DNA from: Dolomedes plantarius
Taxonomy: Eukaryota > Arthropoda > Arachnida > Araneae > Dolomedidae
DNA length: 64,000 bases
NCBI GenBank assembly: GCA_907164885.2
Contig: OU015503.1
Location: 124,862,556 to 124,926,555 of the forward strand
Direction of reading: 5' to 3'
The translations under genes and the position numbers were made by a program. A model generated the notes under the pieces. The model was not told the DNA's origin and ran no database searches. It worked only from the letters and a program-made list of their open reading frames with translations. Positions 24,740 to 33,600 of the stretch are shown here, in pieces (within the stretch, counting starts at the first letter, position 1; each line of letters starts with the position of its first letter).

Positions 24740-25101
24740 AAAAAAATAGGTCGTATTCAAATCCCCATTCGAAATGGTACTTACCGAAAACTCACTCGAA
24801 CGTCCGTGTTTTTTTTCCTGACACGTCGATCCAATTTCAGACGAGCGGCCACGGCGTCCCAGCTGACAGAATCGTAGTCATCCCAGCGGGTAAAAGATTC
24901 TCTGCCAGTCCTGTAGAAATTGGCGATTAAATTTTCACTTCTGTCTTCGAGGGGGGCAAAAAATACCTTGTCGTCCTCCAAATAGGCCGTGGAAATCAAA
25001 AGTTTACGCGAATCAAAAATATTCCGAAATCCTCTCTTTGTTTCGGGGTGCTGCAGCAATCGGACGGTAGTCGATAGCTTGGAAGGGAAAGCGTCAGCCA
25101 T
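23732..25101 (-). CDS. Spliced two-exon gene, candidate transcription regulator (left copy, intact)
   Basis: Exon 1 is 24,785-25,101 (ATG at 25,101), the intron is 24,642-24,784 and exon 2 is 23,732-24,641. The donor GTAAGT and acceptor TTCTTCGTCAG are canonical. The exons total 1,227 bases (408 aa plus stop) and join in frame within an Arg codon. Neither exon alone makes a sensible protein: exon 1 runs into a stop just after the donor, and exon 2 has no ATG at its head. The N-terminal 240 residues look globular and basic. The rest is Pro/acidic-rich with a PMDLS motif (about residues 341-345, a PxDLS CtBP-binding type) and MDLST repeats. It ends in an acidic/aromatic tail (SEDFDELFKNLE) resembling an activation domain. 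The promoter GTATAAAAGG plus CTCATTCG initiator lies upstream. AATAAA follows the stop. Family unknown. Confidence 0.75.
24642..24784 (-). other. Spliceosomal-type intron (143 bp), left copy
   Basis: It starts GTAAGTACC and ends CTTTCTTCGTCAG on the minus strand, with a pyrimidine-rich stretch before the AG and a (TA)n microsatellite in the middle. An earlier TTGCAG could also act as acceptor but would bring a stop codon at once. Intron length differs by 2 bp from the right copy because of the microsatellite. Confidence 0.75.
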
Positions 25102-25319
25102 ATCGTTCACGAGCGAGCGAGTCGAATGAGAGAATTGCAAATCGGTGTCGTCCTTTTATACGATCCGGAACTCGTTATCTGATAAGATATGACTTTCTAT
25201 TTTTTTTGTTTTGTTTTTGTTTTTAGTTGTCCAATGTTGTGAAATTGTTTTTCATATCAAACAATTTTTTTTTCCAAGTTTGTTCTCATATTGATTTTTA
25301 ATAATTGTTAAAAAAAAAA

Positions 25320-25535
25320 GATTTCATTTAGGATTGGAATGCTTTCTAATACCATTATTGGAGTTGAATCCTCTGATAATATAGTTGATATTACATGTGA
25401 TACCTTCAAGCATTTGCGATTTTTAATAATTGTTAAAAAAAAAAAGGTTTCATTTAGGATTGGAATGCTTTCTAATACCATTATTGGAGTTGAATCCTCT
25501 GATAATATAGTTGATATTACATGTGATCATTTCTA
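25320..25535. repeat. About 120-bp direct repeat pair, left arm
   Basis: Two copies of a unit contain TTTAGGATTGGAATGCTTTC, TTGGAGTTGAATCCTCTGAT and AGTTGATATTACATGTGAT. The phrase ATAGTTGATATTACA also occurs near 23,316 and 25,770. It lies between the spliced gene's promoter and the next gene. Mirrored at 36,720-36,935. Confidence 0.75.
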
Positions 25536-26060
25536 ATACCATCCTTTTCTAACACAATTAGCTAAAAATGTATTATAATGGACATTTATTCCATGATTTT
25601 AGGGGTCATTTGTTAATTATTATAAGGTCGTCCTGTCTATGTTTCACATCTAGCTAACATTCATAAAGTTCTAGATTAAGAGTCCATATAATTTCGTTAA
25701 GATTGTAAGTGCTTGTGGATTAAGATTACAGTAAATGAATTTGGATCCCCTTTGGATAAAAAAAAAATATAGTTGATATTACAGGACCATATAATTTCGT
25801 TAAGACTGTAAGTGCTTGGAGGTATTAGATTATTTATTTTAGTATAATTATAAAAAGGCATCACATTCGAAAGCCAGAAAGACAGAAAAAATCAAAATTA
25901 ATAAAGTATAAGGATGTATAGAAACATGATTATTCATGTATCTGTTCATCATCGGGTGACTGATTGGAGGAAAGAAATATTGTTACTATTGAAAAACACA
26001 TTTCTACAAATGAAACAAAGTCTTTTTTATTATTATTATTTTTCCAAAGTTGGTAATCAT
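25536..26060. other. Non-coding stretch of left arm (mirrored at 36,190-36,715)
   Basis: No ORF with a promoter is seen. The phrase TCGTTAAGAxTGTAAGTGCTTG occurs twice (about 25,691 and 25,796), separated by an A-run. Confidence 0.5.
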
Positions 26061-26068
26061 TTTGACGC

Positions 26069-26121
26069 AAAAAAATGGCCAGAGAACGTCTTTTTTCAAG
26101 ACGTTCTCTGGCCATTTTTTT
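26069..26121. terminator. 3' hairpin flanked by A7 and T7, after the small RING-like gene (left)
   Basis: Seven As, then TGGCCAGAGAACGTCTT, a short loop, the exact inverse, then seven Ts. It begins about 40 bp past the stop codon of the 80-aa gene. Confidence 0.8.
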
Positions 26122-26163
26122 ACCCCCTTTTTTTTCGAAATAAAAAGGAGATTAAAAATTTTT

Positions 26164-26406
26164 TTAGTTCAGCAATTTGGGATTCACATCGGACCACGGC
26201 GGCATGTTTTTCAATCTTTCTATATCTTTGCTGCTGGGATCATAACAGTCGGGACAATCCCAATATAAGGATTTTCTTCGAGCACAATAAACGTGGCAAA
26301 TGTGCCTACATGAAAACATGAAGGCACAATGCGGCGGCACCGGCGTCTGGCAACCCCAACAGTTGAGTACCGGCAGAGCGGCATAATGAATAGCTACTGA
26401 ACTCAT
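26164..26406 (-). CDS. Small RING-like zinc-binding protein, 80 aa (left copy)
   Basis: The start is taken at 26,406 (MSSVAIHYAALPVLNC...), because a TATA box (CGTATAAAAAGGG) and an ATCATTCG initiator lie just upstream on the minus strand. The longer open frame has no such support. The protein has CWGC near residue 17, CRHICHVYC in the middle and CPDC near residue 54, a compact C-x2-C ... C-x-H-x2-C ... C-x2-C arrangement like a minimal RING finger. RING proteins of large DNA viruses are often E3 ubiquitin ligases acting on host defence factors; that role is inferred. The 3' end is marked by a GC-rich hairpin at 26,069-26,121. Confidence 0.65.
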   Translation of the reverse strand: MSSVAIHYAALPVLNCWGCQTPVPPHCAFMFSCRHICHVYCARRKSLYWDCPDCYDPSSKDIERLKNMPPWSDVNPKLLN

Positions 26407-26484
26407 TGTGACAAGCGTTCGAATGATTCCGAAGCCCAGACGGGTCGCCCTTTTTATACGATTTTCAAACCGGATGTTAAGCAC

Positions 26485-26838
26485 CGGAAGTCAGGTCAAA
26501 GTTTGTTCCACAAACTTTTTTTTTTTATATATATATACAATGTTGGAATTTTTTTTTCTTCTTCTTCCTCTGCTGTAGCAATCAATATAGTAAAAAATCC
26601 AAAATTGGTTTCCATAAATAAAGCAAAGTAGCAATCAATATAGTAAAATCCAAAATTGGTTTTTTAAAATAATCTTTTTTTCTGGAAACATCCTCATATC
26701 ATCTAAAAAAGTAGTAGAGCAAAGCGTGCGACAAGTCCTTATACCAACGTTGTCAGCCCTTTGACCATAAAAAAAATAAAGTAGTAGAGCAAAGCGTGCG
26801 ACAAGTCCTTATACCAACGTTGTCAGCCCTTTGACCAT
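26485..26838. other. Intergenic stretch with two short direct repeats (mirrored at 35,413-35,765)
   Basis: A block of about 65 bp with GTAGTAGAGCAAAGCGTGCG and CAACGTTGTCAGCCCTTTGA is present twice (26,708 and 26,781). AATCCAAAATTGGTTT is also present twice (about 26,596 and 26,650). No gene. Confidence 0.6.
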
Positions 26839-26897
26839 AAAAAAAATGGGGGCCAAAAAGATGCTTAACTAAGCATCTTTTGGCCCCCATTTTTTTT
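26839..26897. terminator. 3' hairpin flanked by A8 and T8, after the RING gene (left)
   Basis: Eight As, TGGGGGCCAAAAAGATGCTT, a 2-6 base loop, the near exact inverse (one T fewer), eight Ts. It begins about 30 bp past the stop of the 183-aa RING gene. Confidence 0.8.
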
Positions 26898-26927
26898 ACC
26901 CCCTGTGAGAAAAAACAACAAATGAAA

Positions 26928-27479
26928 TCATCCGAGAGACATTTGTTTCAAGAAACAGAGGTTGAAATAACATTCTTCGGAACAGGTGTGATGTTCTCGG
27001 ACAAATCCTCTCAGATGGACGAATAGAGTACGATCCTTTCGAGCCTCCTCCAAAAAAAACAGGGCAAAGCTGTTGGGATCCCATTCAGGATACCTGTGCA
27101 GATCCGGAAGAGGTTTCGAGTCTGTAAAAGTCCGAATTGTCATGCATCCCCCGGGGCAGAATCTCCCGCGATCCAATCTTTCCTGAATAATTTCGCGCAC
27201 TCGCCTCAGAAATTTGCGGTTCCGACTTTTCAGAGGCTCCCTTTCCATATACATCATAAGGGTCTGGTAGTTGTACAAACTACCCAATTTTTCAAACCAA
27301 AATGTCTGATATTCTTTATAGTCGGCCCGACATACAGGGCATTGACGTATACCTCCCTTCACGTATGCTGCTGACAGGCAAACGTCGTGCATCCTATGAT
27401 GTGTCGCACACTCTATCATGACAAAAAATATGCTGGATTCCAGCACGGGCTCGTGGCAAATAGCACACACGTCCTCCAT
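26928..27479 (-). CDS. RING-finger protein, 183 aa (left copy)
   Basis: The N-terminal 50 residues form a RING finger: CAICHEP, then CATHHRMHDVC, then CPVCRADY (C3HC4/H2 type). The middle is rich in basic helices. A C-terminal segment with EWDPNSFALFFLEEA, FVREHHTCSEECYFNLC is shared in outline with the 196-aa RING protein at 47,431-48,021 (YPPWTASRLAANLFW, IRRYHQCNWECEKVWC). This defines a two-domain family with an N-terminal RING and a C-terminal Cys/His motif. It is likely an E3 ubiquitin ligase (inferred from the RING). A CAATAAAAAT TATA-like box and TTCATTTC initiator lie upstream; a 3' hairpin follows. Confidence 0.8.
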   Translation of the reverse strand: MEDVCAICHEPVLESSIFFVMIECATHHRMHDVCLSAAYVKGGIRQCPVCRADYKEYQTFWFEKLGSLYNYQTLMMYMEREPLKSRNRKFLRRVREIIQERLDRGRFCPGGCMTIRTFTDSKPLPDLHRYPEWDPNSFALFFLEEARKDRTLFVHLRGFVREHHTCSEECYFNLCFLKQMSLG

Positions 27480-27785
27480 CTCGAGAGTCAGAATACAAAA
27501 TGAAATGAATTTTTCTCCGAAGCGGATTTTTATTGACGCGTCAGGAGGTTGCTGATTGGCTATGTGACGTCATGTCAAGAGGTTTCTGATTGGTCAGATC
27601 TTTAAACAATTTGAGAATCCAACTTTGGGAACAACAAAAAAAAAAAGAAAACAATTTCTGATAGCTGTTGATTAAGAATACAATTTTGGAAACAAATATT
27701 AATAAAAGAGGAAATCAACACGCAATTCAAGTCTTATGCAAAAAAAAAAAAGTCTTATTCCCAAGGTTGTCAAGCATTTCTGTGC

Positions 27786-27837
27786 AAAAAAATGGCCGGA
27801 ACGTCCTTTTTTTTCAGGACGTTCCGGCCATTTTTTT
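27786..27837. terminator. 3' hairpin flanked by A7 and T7, after the 111-aa gene (left)
   Basis: Seven As, TGGCCGGAACGTCCT, T-rich loop, exact inverse, seven Ts. About 40 bp past the stop codon at 27,877. Confidence 0.8.
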
Positions 27838-27876
27838 ACTCTCCCAACGAGGATGTTGGGGGAACCAAAAAAAATT

Positions 27877-28212
27877 TTAAAGTTCTTTTGGCACTTTGGG
27901 AATTTTGAAAGTCCCCCATTTTATCGGGGGTAATTTCAGAATCTTTCTAATATCATTTTCCTCCTTCATTCGCTCTTCTCGCGATAACTTTCGGGCATCA
28001 GGACACTGGAGGACAATTGGATTTGCAAGTTTAGCGGGGCTTTCTTCTGGAATGTCGTCGATGACCGACGCCAATTTCTTACACGCCTCGACCAACAAAG
28101 GATTCTCCGGAACTGTTATTGAAAAATCCAATTTCTTTCGACACCTGTCGGTATTCCAAAAAACGCGGCGAACGGCCGGTTTCTTCGGAGCTCTGGGACA
28201 ACTCGGAGCCAT
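27877..28212 (-). CDS. Basic 111-aa protein, unknown (left copy)
   Basis: The start is set at 28,212 (MAPSCPRAPKKPAVRRVFWN), since a TATATAAAGG box and a CCAGTCTG initiator lie about 35-50 bp upstream. The upstream extension lacks an ATG of its own. The protein has a basic, Pro-rich head and a central region with VEACKKLASVIDDIPEE. A charged stretch LSREERMKEENDIRKIL and a Lys/Pro tail follow. No domain is recognised. The 3' hairpin at 27,786-27,837 follows. Confidence 0.6.
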   Translation of the reverse strand: MAPSCPRAPKKPAVRRVFWNTDRCRKKLDFSITVPENPLLVEACKKLASVIDDIPEESPAKLANPIVLQCPDARKLSREERMKEENDIRKILKLPPIKWGTFKIPKVPKEL

Positions 28213-28299
28213 GACGTGTGAGATATGCAGACTGGAGCGCGAGCAATCCTTTATATACCCAAACTGATATCGCCAAGTAGCCAACAAGTAGCGCCAAAT

Positions 28300-28670
28300 A
28301 CTAAACGATTATACAATATCTTTAAACCAATATGGGTAGAACAAGAAATGGCTGTAGACTGGAAGATTGTCGAAGGTTAAAAATCCAAGTTTGACTCTGA
28401 ATCAATATTGCTTGAGACTATAGGAGATTGACTATGTATAAGATACAAAGTTTTTTGTGGGGGGGTAGTATAAATCCAAGTATGACTCTGAATAAATATT
28501 GCTTGAGACTATAGGAGATTGAAGATGTCCAAACAATGTCAATAGAATTTGCAATAATGTTTCTTATTTAGGATGTCCAAACAATATTCCAAGAGTTGAT
28601 ACAATATCTTTATTACAAACTAGCTTGATGAACCAATATCGGCAGAATAAATGACTGCAGACCAACCGCT
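28300..28670. other. Non-coding stretch with direct repeats behind an orphan promoter (left; mirrored at 33,580-33,950)
   Basis: No ORF with a plausible start is seen. A block of about 55 bp with CAATCTCCTATAGTCTCAAG (on the right-arm strand) is present twice (33,730 and 33,820). TTTGGACATC occurs twice. A C/G homopolymer lies near 28,460. The promoter at 28,650-28,680 (minus) points into it. Confidence 0.55.
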
Positions 28671-28689
28671 CTATATATACTCAGAGAAT

Positions 28690-28885
<196 letters not shown>

Positions 28886-28920
28886 CCTATCTTAAAATGA
28901 CTTAATATAATATAAAACAT

Positions 28921-30339
28921 TCAATGGCGGATCGGATCAGTCGGAAACTTAATGATCCTGGATATTCCCCCGACGATAGCCTTCCATCTGTGGCAATCCT
29001 CCTCTCTGCAATCACAACAACGTCCAGCATCGAAAGGTGTCATCAGCTTAAATCGTATGTTGTCAAAATAAATTTGAAACGATCGGGCCATCTGTTCGCA
29101 TCTCCTCATGGTGTACGGGTCCACGACATGGATCCTGTTCACTTTGAACCTGTCAATACATTTGGTGACAGAAGTGTTGTTCTGAAATCCGTCCATGGAT
29201 ATGCTGAATTTCCCATCGCTTATCGTAAATCCTCCATATTTCGCGATACTCAATACGGCCGTGGAAAAATGGCGCGTCACTTGTTTCAGGATAGGTTTGC
29301 GGTCGTGCCAGATGGGAGGGACGATGGCGAAAGGAATGATTCTGGCAATCCCACAGATGGTCGCTTTCCACCTGTGGCAATTGAGTCGACGACAATACCT
29401 GCAGGGCGTCACGTCCGTTTCTAGAATCTGTTCTGGAAGCATTTTTGGGAAACGCGAACTCTTATGTCGCATCCACACATCCATGGCACACGAGTCGAGG
29501 AGAAAAAGTTGTTTCACAACCATGTCGAAAACGTCCTGGTCCAAATGATGAAAAGAGTCGTCGTCTCGCGAGATGGATATTCTTCCGTTCGTGAGGGTGT
29601 ATCCGTCCTCCTCGATAGCCAGAACGGCCACGACATTTTTGTGACGAGTCACTTGAAACTGTTTTGCTGGACAATATTTCTTGGAGTAGTAGTATGGTTT
29701 CGAGTCAATAGGACGCTTGAAAGATCTGACGGAACGAAATTCTCGTGCAGCAGCAGCGGATCTCCGAATAAGGGGCCTTCTCGAGTCAGGTGTCTCAGCA
29801 GGGGGCCGTCTCGATTCCTTAGCAGCAGGAGGGTTCCTTGATTCAGGTCTCTCAGCAGGGCGCCTTCTCGATTCAGGTCTCTCAGCAGGGGGGCGTCTCG
29901 ATTCAGGTCTCTCAGCAGGGTGCCTTCTCGATTCAGGTCTCTCAGCAGGGTGCCTTCTCGATTCAGGTCTCTCAGCAGGGCGCCTTCTCGATTCAGGTCT
30001 CTCAGCAGGGGGCCTTCTCGATTCAGGTCTCTCAGCAGGGGGCCTTCTCGATTCAGGTCTCTCAGCAGGGGGGTTGATACAGGATTCCGATTTCTCTGCA
30101 GGGGTACTGCTCGAGTCTTCAGAACATCTTGATTCCTCAGTAGGGTCGATACAGGATTCCGGTTTCTCTTCAAGCGGGGATTCTTCTCCTTCCTCGTCAG
30201 ATAACAAACTTTCATCATTGCAATGCAATTCTAAAACGTCGGGATCAAAATCCAGTTCATCATCTTCCAATTCCATAGGCATAGTGAATGAAAAATCGTG
30301 ATGTTCCATGTCTGACAACGATAGCACTGGCATATCCAT
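28921..30339 (-). CDS. Repeat-rich acidic/basic protein with two CHRWK motifs, 472 aa (left copy)
   Basis: ATG at 30,339; a CTATATAAATG TATA box and TTCAGTCTG initiator lie upstream. Residues 1-90 are acidic. About 90-190 hold eight good and some degenerate copies of a 10-residue repeat (RRPPAERPES). From about 200 on it looks globular. Two related segments, near residues 313 and 441, read C-x2-C-x4-CHRWK followed by GI-RII, suggesting a small metal-binding fold in an internal duplication. No known family is recognised. The acidic head plus zinc-like motifs would suit a nuclear regulator (inference). The A/T palindromes at 28,698 and 30,440 bracket the gene. Confidence 0.8.
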   Translation of the reverse strand: MDMPVLSLSDMEHHDFSFTMPMELEDDELDFDPDVLELHCNDESLLSDEEGEESPLEEKPESCIDPTEESRCSEDSSSTPAEKSESCINPPAERPESRRPPAERPESRRPPAERPESRRRPAERPESRRHPAERPESRRHPAERPESRRPPAERPESRRRPAERPESRNPPAAKESRRPPAETPDSRRPLIRRSAAAAREFRSVRSFKRPIDSKPYYYSKKYCPAKQFQVTRHKNVVAVLAIEEDGYTLTNGRISISRDDDSFHHLDQDVFDMVVKQLFLLDSCAMDVWMRHKSSRFPKMLPEQILETDVTPCRYCRRLNCHRWKATICGIARIIPFAIVPPIWHDRKPILKQVTRHFSTAVLSIAKYGGFTISDGKFSISMDGFQNNTSVTKCIDRFKVNRIHVVDPYTMRRCEQMARSFQIYFDNIRFKLMTPFDAGRCCDCREEDCHRWKAIVGGISRIIKFPTDPIRH

Positions 30340-30439
30340 GGCAATCTCGAATCACAAGCAAACGTCTTGTCTCTAAGGAGAAATACAATCAGACTGAATG
30401 CCAATCCAACCGACAGCAACATTTATATAGTCCAGGATT

Positions 30440-30648
<209 letters not shown>

Positions 30649-30664
30649 CAATCTTGTAGTATGG

Positions 30665-30701
30665 CCCTCTACTAGGGGGTCCAGGACCCCCTAGTAGAGG
30701 G
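30665..30701. repeat. Perfect 37-nt palindrome
   Basis: CCCTCTACTAGGGGGTCC, a single A at 30,683, then the exact reverse complement. It lies 3 bp from the inner end of the left arm. Confidence 0.95.
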
Positions 30702-31070
30702 TCATCTTAAACATCCTATCACACTCTATATACTATAAAAATTTCAAGCCCCTGGGGTCATTGGTTCGAGAGATATTACAGAAAGAAATTTCTAAAGCCA
30801 TTTTTGGCAAAGTTCCAAGGGTCCTGGACCCCCTAGTAGAGGGTCATCTTAAACATCCTATCACACTCTATATACTATAAAAATTTCAAGCCCCTGGGAT
30901 CATTGGTTCGAGAGATATTACAGAAAGAAATTTCTAAAGTCATTTTTGGCAAAGTTCCAAGGGTCATGGACCCCTAGTAGAGGGATCAATATGAGCCTTA
31001 TACGAAACCCTACCCCTTATAAAAATTTCAAGTCGATCCGTCCATGCATTCCAACGTTATAGCGCAAAGT
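30677..31070. repeat. 142-bp tandem repeats, about 2.7 copies
   Basis: Units begin GGGTCC / GGGTCCT / GGGTCAT at 30,677, 30,819 and 30,961. The first two are nearly identical (TCTATATACTATAAAAATTT, TTGGTTCGAGAGATATTACA). The third is diverged. Confidence 0.9.
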
Positions 31071-31173
31071 ATATTTTAACATTGGGAGCTCAATCCCAGC
31101 ACGTCTTCTCTCTTCGAGATCTGAAGGCATACTGACAAAAATCCGCCAGGGTCCGCTGCGTTTCACTCGGATC

Positions 31174-31210
31174 GTATATAAGGAGGCCTTCCAACACTGA
31201 AATCTTCAGT
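31174..31210 (+). promoter_or_regulatory. TATA-initiator promoter reading into the spacer repeats
   Basis: GTATATAAGG at 31,174 and TCTTCAGTTC with TCAGT at 31,206, 32 bp on. No ORF of note follows; the downstream sequence is hairpins and repeats. Candidate promoter for a structured non-coding RNA. Confidence 0.55.
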
Positions 31211-31234
31211 TCTCCGGCTGCGGCCGGAGCGGGT

Positions 31235-31408
31235 GGTTCTCCGATGGAGAACTAACCCTCAAGTCCAGAGGGGCTGGCGCTACCCAAGCATACCCCCCTC
31301 TGGACTAACCGGGATGGTCCTGACCTCAGGGTCCGAGACCTCCCGGGGTTCCTGGTTGGATGTCCAGGGGGGCCGGCGCTACCCAAGCATACCCCCCTCT
31401 GGGCTGGC
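31235..31408 (+). repeat. GC-rich hairpin pair
   Basis: TCCAGAGGGG ... CCCCTCTGGA at 31,264-31,304 encloses GGCGCTACCCAAGCATA. A second copy at 31,363-31,408 has TCCAGGGGGGCCGGCGCTAC and closes with CCCTCTGGGCTGG. A smaller hairpin (GGTTCTCC-GAT-GGAGAAC) lies at 31,235-31,252. Confidence 0.75.
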
Positions 31409-31430
31409 CAGGGACCTGGAGGAGGACGAC

Positions 31431-31585
31431 GGTCTGAGACGACCCCCGAAGTGGTTTGACTCGAGGGTCTGAGACGACCCCCGAAGTGGTTTGACTCGAG
31501 GATCTGAGACGACCCCCGAAGTGGTTTGACTCGAGGATCTGAGACGACCCCCGAAGTGGTTTGACTCGAGGATCTGAGACGACTC
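31431..31585. repeat. 35-bp tandem repeats, four full copies plus a partial
   Basis: Units start at 31,431, 31,466, 31,501, 31,536 and 31,571. Core phrase: CCCCGAAGTGGTTTGACTCG. No spacers between units, so this is not a CRISPR array. Confidence 0.95.
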
Positions 31586-31724
31586 CCATGATTGTTCAAC
31601 GTACAAGTCTTTTTCAGGTATTGTATAAATTGCAATGATTGTTCAAATCGAAAAGGGTTGATCAACTGGATTGAATACATCTGAATTGAAAAACCTTGCA
31701 GCCCTCTTATATACTACAAGATTG

Positions 31725-31812
<88 letters not shown>
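31725..31812. terminator. A(n)T(n) palindrome
   Basis: About 43 As followed by about 45 Ts, directly upstream of the TATA box of the right 472-aa gene and 14 bp inside the inner end of the arm. Confidence 0.7.
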
Positions 31813-31914
31813 CTAATCCTGGACTATATAAATGTTGCTGTCGGTTGGATTGGCATTCAGTCTGATTGTATTTCTCCTTAGAGACAAGACGTTTGCTTGT
31901 GATTCGAGATTGCC

Positions 31915-33333
31915 ATGGATATGCCAGTGCTATCGTTGTCAGACATGGAACATCACGATTTTTCATTCACTATGCCTATGGAATTGGAAGATGATGAACT
32001 GGATTTTGATCCCGACGTTTTAGAATTGCATTGCAATGATGAAAGTTTGTTATCTGACGAGGAAGGAGAAGAATCCCCGCTTGAAGAGAAACCGGAATCC
32101 TGTATCGACCCTACTGAGGAATCAAGATGTTCTGAAGACTCGAGCAGTACCCCTGCAGAGAAATCGGAATCCTGTATCAACCCCCCTGCTGAGAGACCTG
32201 AATCGAGAAGGCCCCCTGCTGAGAGACCTGAATCGAGAAGGCCCCCTGCTGAGAGACCTGAATCGAGAAGGCGCCCTGCTGAGAGACCTGAATCGAGAAG
32301 GCACCCTGCTGAGAGACCTGAATCGAGAAGGCACCCTGCTGAGAGACCTGAATCGAGACGCCCCCCTGCTGAGAGACCTGAATCGAGAAGGCGCCCTGCT
32401 GAGAGACCTGAATCAAGGAACCCTCCTGCTGCTAAGGAATCGAGACGGCCCCCTGCTGAGACACCTGACTCGAGAAGGCCCCTTATTCGGAGATCCGCTG
32501 CTGCTGCACGAGAATTTCGTTCCGTCAGATCTTTCAAGCGTCCTATTGACTCGAAACCATACTACTACTCCAAGAAATATTGTCCAGCAAAACAGTTTCA
32601 AGTGACTCGTCACAAAAATGTCGTGGCCGTTCTGGCTATCGAGGAGGACGGATACACCCTCACGAACGGAAGAATATCCATCTCGCGAGACGACGACTCT
32701 TTTCATCATTTGGACCAGGACGTTTTCGACATGGTTGTGAAACAACTTTTTCTCCTCGACTCGTGTGCCATGGATGTGTGGATGCGACATAAGAGTTCGC
32801 GTTTCCCAAAAATGCTTCCAGAACAGATTCTAGAAACGGACGTGACGCCCTGCAGGTATTGTCGTCGACTCAATTGCCACAGGTGGAAAGCGACCATCTG
32901 TGGGATTGCCAGAATCATTCCTTTCGCCATCGTCCCTCCCATCTGGCACGACCGCAAACCTATCCTGAAACAAGTGACGCGCCATTTTTCCACGGCCGTA
33001 TTGAGTATCGCGAAATATGGAGGATTTACGATAAGCGATGGGAAATTCAGCATATCCATGGACGGATTTCAGAACAACACTTCTGTCACCAAATGTATTG
33101 ACAGGTTCAAAGTGAACAGGATCCATGTCGTGGACCCGTACACCATGAGGAGATGCGAACAGATGGCCCGATCGTTTCAAATTTATTTTGACAACATACG
33201 ATTTAAGCTGATGACACCTTTCGATGCTGGACGTTGTTGTGATTGCAGAGAGGAGGATTGCCACAGATGGAAGGCTATCGTCGGGGGAATATCCAGGATC
33301 ATTAAGTTTCCGACTGATCCGATCCGCCATTGA
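31915..33333 (+). CDS. Repeat-rich acidic/basic protein with two CHRWK motifs, 472 aa (right copy)
   Basis: Identical protein to the left copy, ATG at 31,915. TATA box at about 31,824-31,832 and TTCAGTCTG at about 31,857. Repeats of 30 bp run from about 32,180 to 32,480 and keep other frames open, which explains several long shadow ORFs. C-x2-C-x4-CHRWK begins at residue 313 and again near 441. Flanked by A/T palindromes at 31,725 and 33,440. Confidence 0.8.
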   Translation: MDMPVLSLSDMEHHDFSFTMPMELEDDELDFDPDVLELHCNDESLLSDEEGEESPLEEKPESCIDPTEESRCSEDSSSTPAEKSESCINPPAERPESRRPPAERPESRRPPAERPESRRRPAERPESRRHPAERPESRRHPAERPESRRPPAERPESRRRPAERPESRNPPAAKESRRPPAETPDSRRPLIRRSAAAAREFRSVRSFKRPIDSKPYYYSKKYCPAKQFQVTRHKNVVAVLAIEEDGYTLTNGRISISRDDDSFHHLDQDVFDMVVKQLFLLDSCAMDVWMRHKSSRFPKMLPEQILETDVTPCRYCRRLNCHRWKATICGIARIIPFAIVPPIWHDRKPILKQVTRHFSTAVLSIAKYGGFTISDGKFSISMDGFQNNTSVTKCIDRFKVNRIHVVDPYTMRRCEQMARSFQIYFDNIRFKLMTPFDAGRCCDCREEDCHRWKAIVGGISRIIKFPTDPIRH

Positions 33334-33365
33334 ATGTTTTATATTATATTAAGTCATTTTAAGAT

Positions 33366-33546
<181 letters not shown>

Positions 33547-33570
33547 CTTTTTCTTTTTCTATTCTCTGAG

Positions 33571-33600
33571 TATATATAGAGCGGTTGGTCTGCAGTCATT
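33571..33600 (+). promoter_or_regulatory. Orphan TATA-initiator promoter (right arm; mirror at 28,650-28,680 minus)
   Basis: TATATATAGAGCGG followed after about 20 bp by TGCAGTCATT, the same core layout as the coding genes, but no ORF lies between it and the next promoter near 33,992. It may drive a non-coding RNA or an unrecognised small ORF. Confidence 0.5.

Larger units (their letters stand above)
30663..31710. other. Unique spacer between the inverted repeat arms, possible origin region
   Basis: A 1,048-bp GC-richer segment without a credible protein gene. From left to right it has a perfect palindrome, 142-bp repeats, a TATA-initiator promoter, two GC-rich inverted repeats sharing GGCGCTACCCAAGCATACCC, and five 35-bp repeats. 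This clustering of palindromes and direct repeats resembles viral origins or homologous regions; that role is inferred. Confidence 0.6.

Noticed and set aside
25914..26321. 135-aa plus-strand ORF in the left arm (mirror at 35,930-36,337)
   Set aside because: Runs through a hairpin and antisense to the small RING-like gene; no promoter.
29649..30301. Long shadow ORFs (189, 194, 125 aa) opposite and beside the 472-aa gene, and their mirrors
   Set aside because: Open only because the 30-bp coding repeat is a multiple of three; they lack the TATA-initiator relation to their starts.
31431..31585. 35-bp direct repeats as a CRISPR array
   Set aside because: Units are contiguous with no spacers, in a eukaryotic-virus context.
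31233..31680. ORFs of 75-142 aa across the spacer repeats
   Set aside because: They follow 35-bp repeats in shifting frames and lack conservation between frames.
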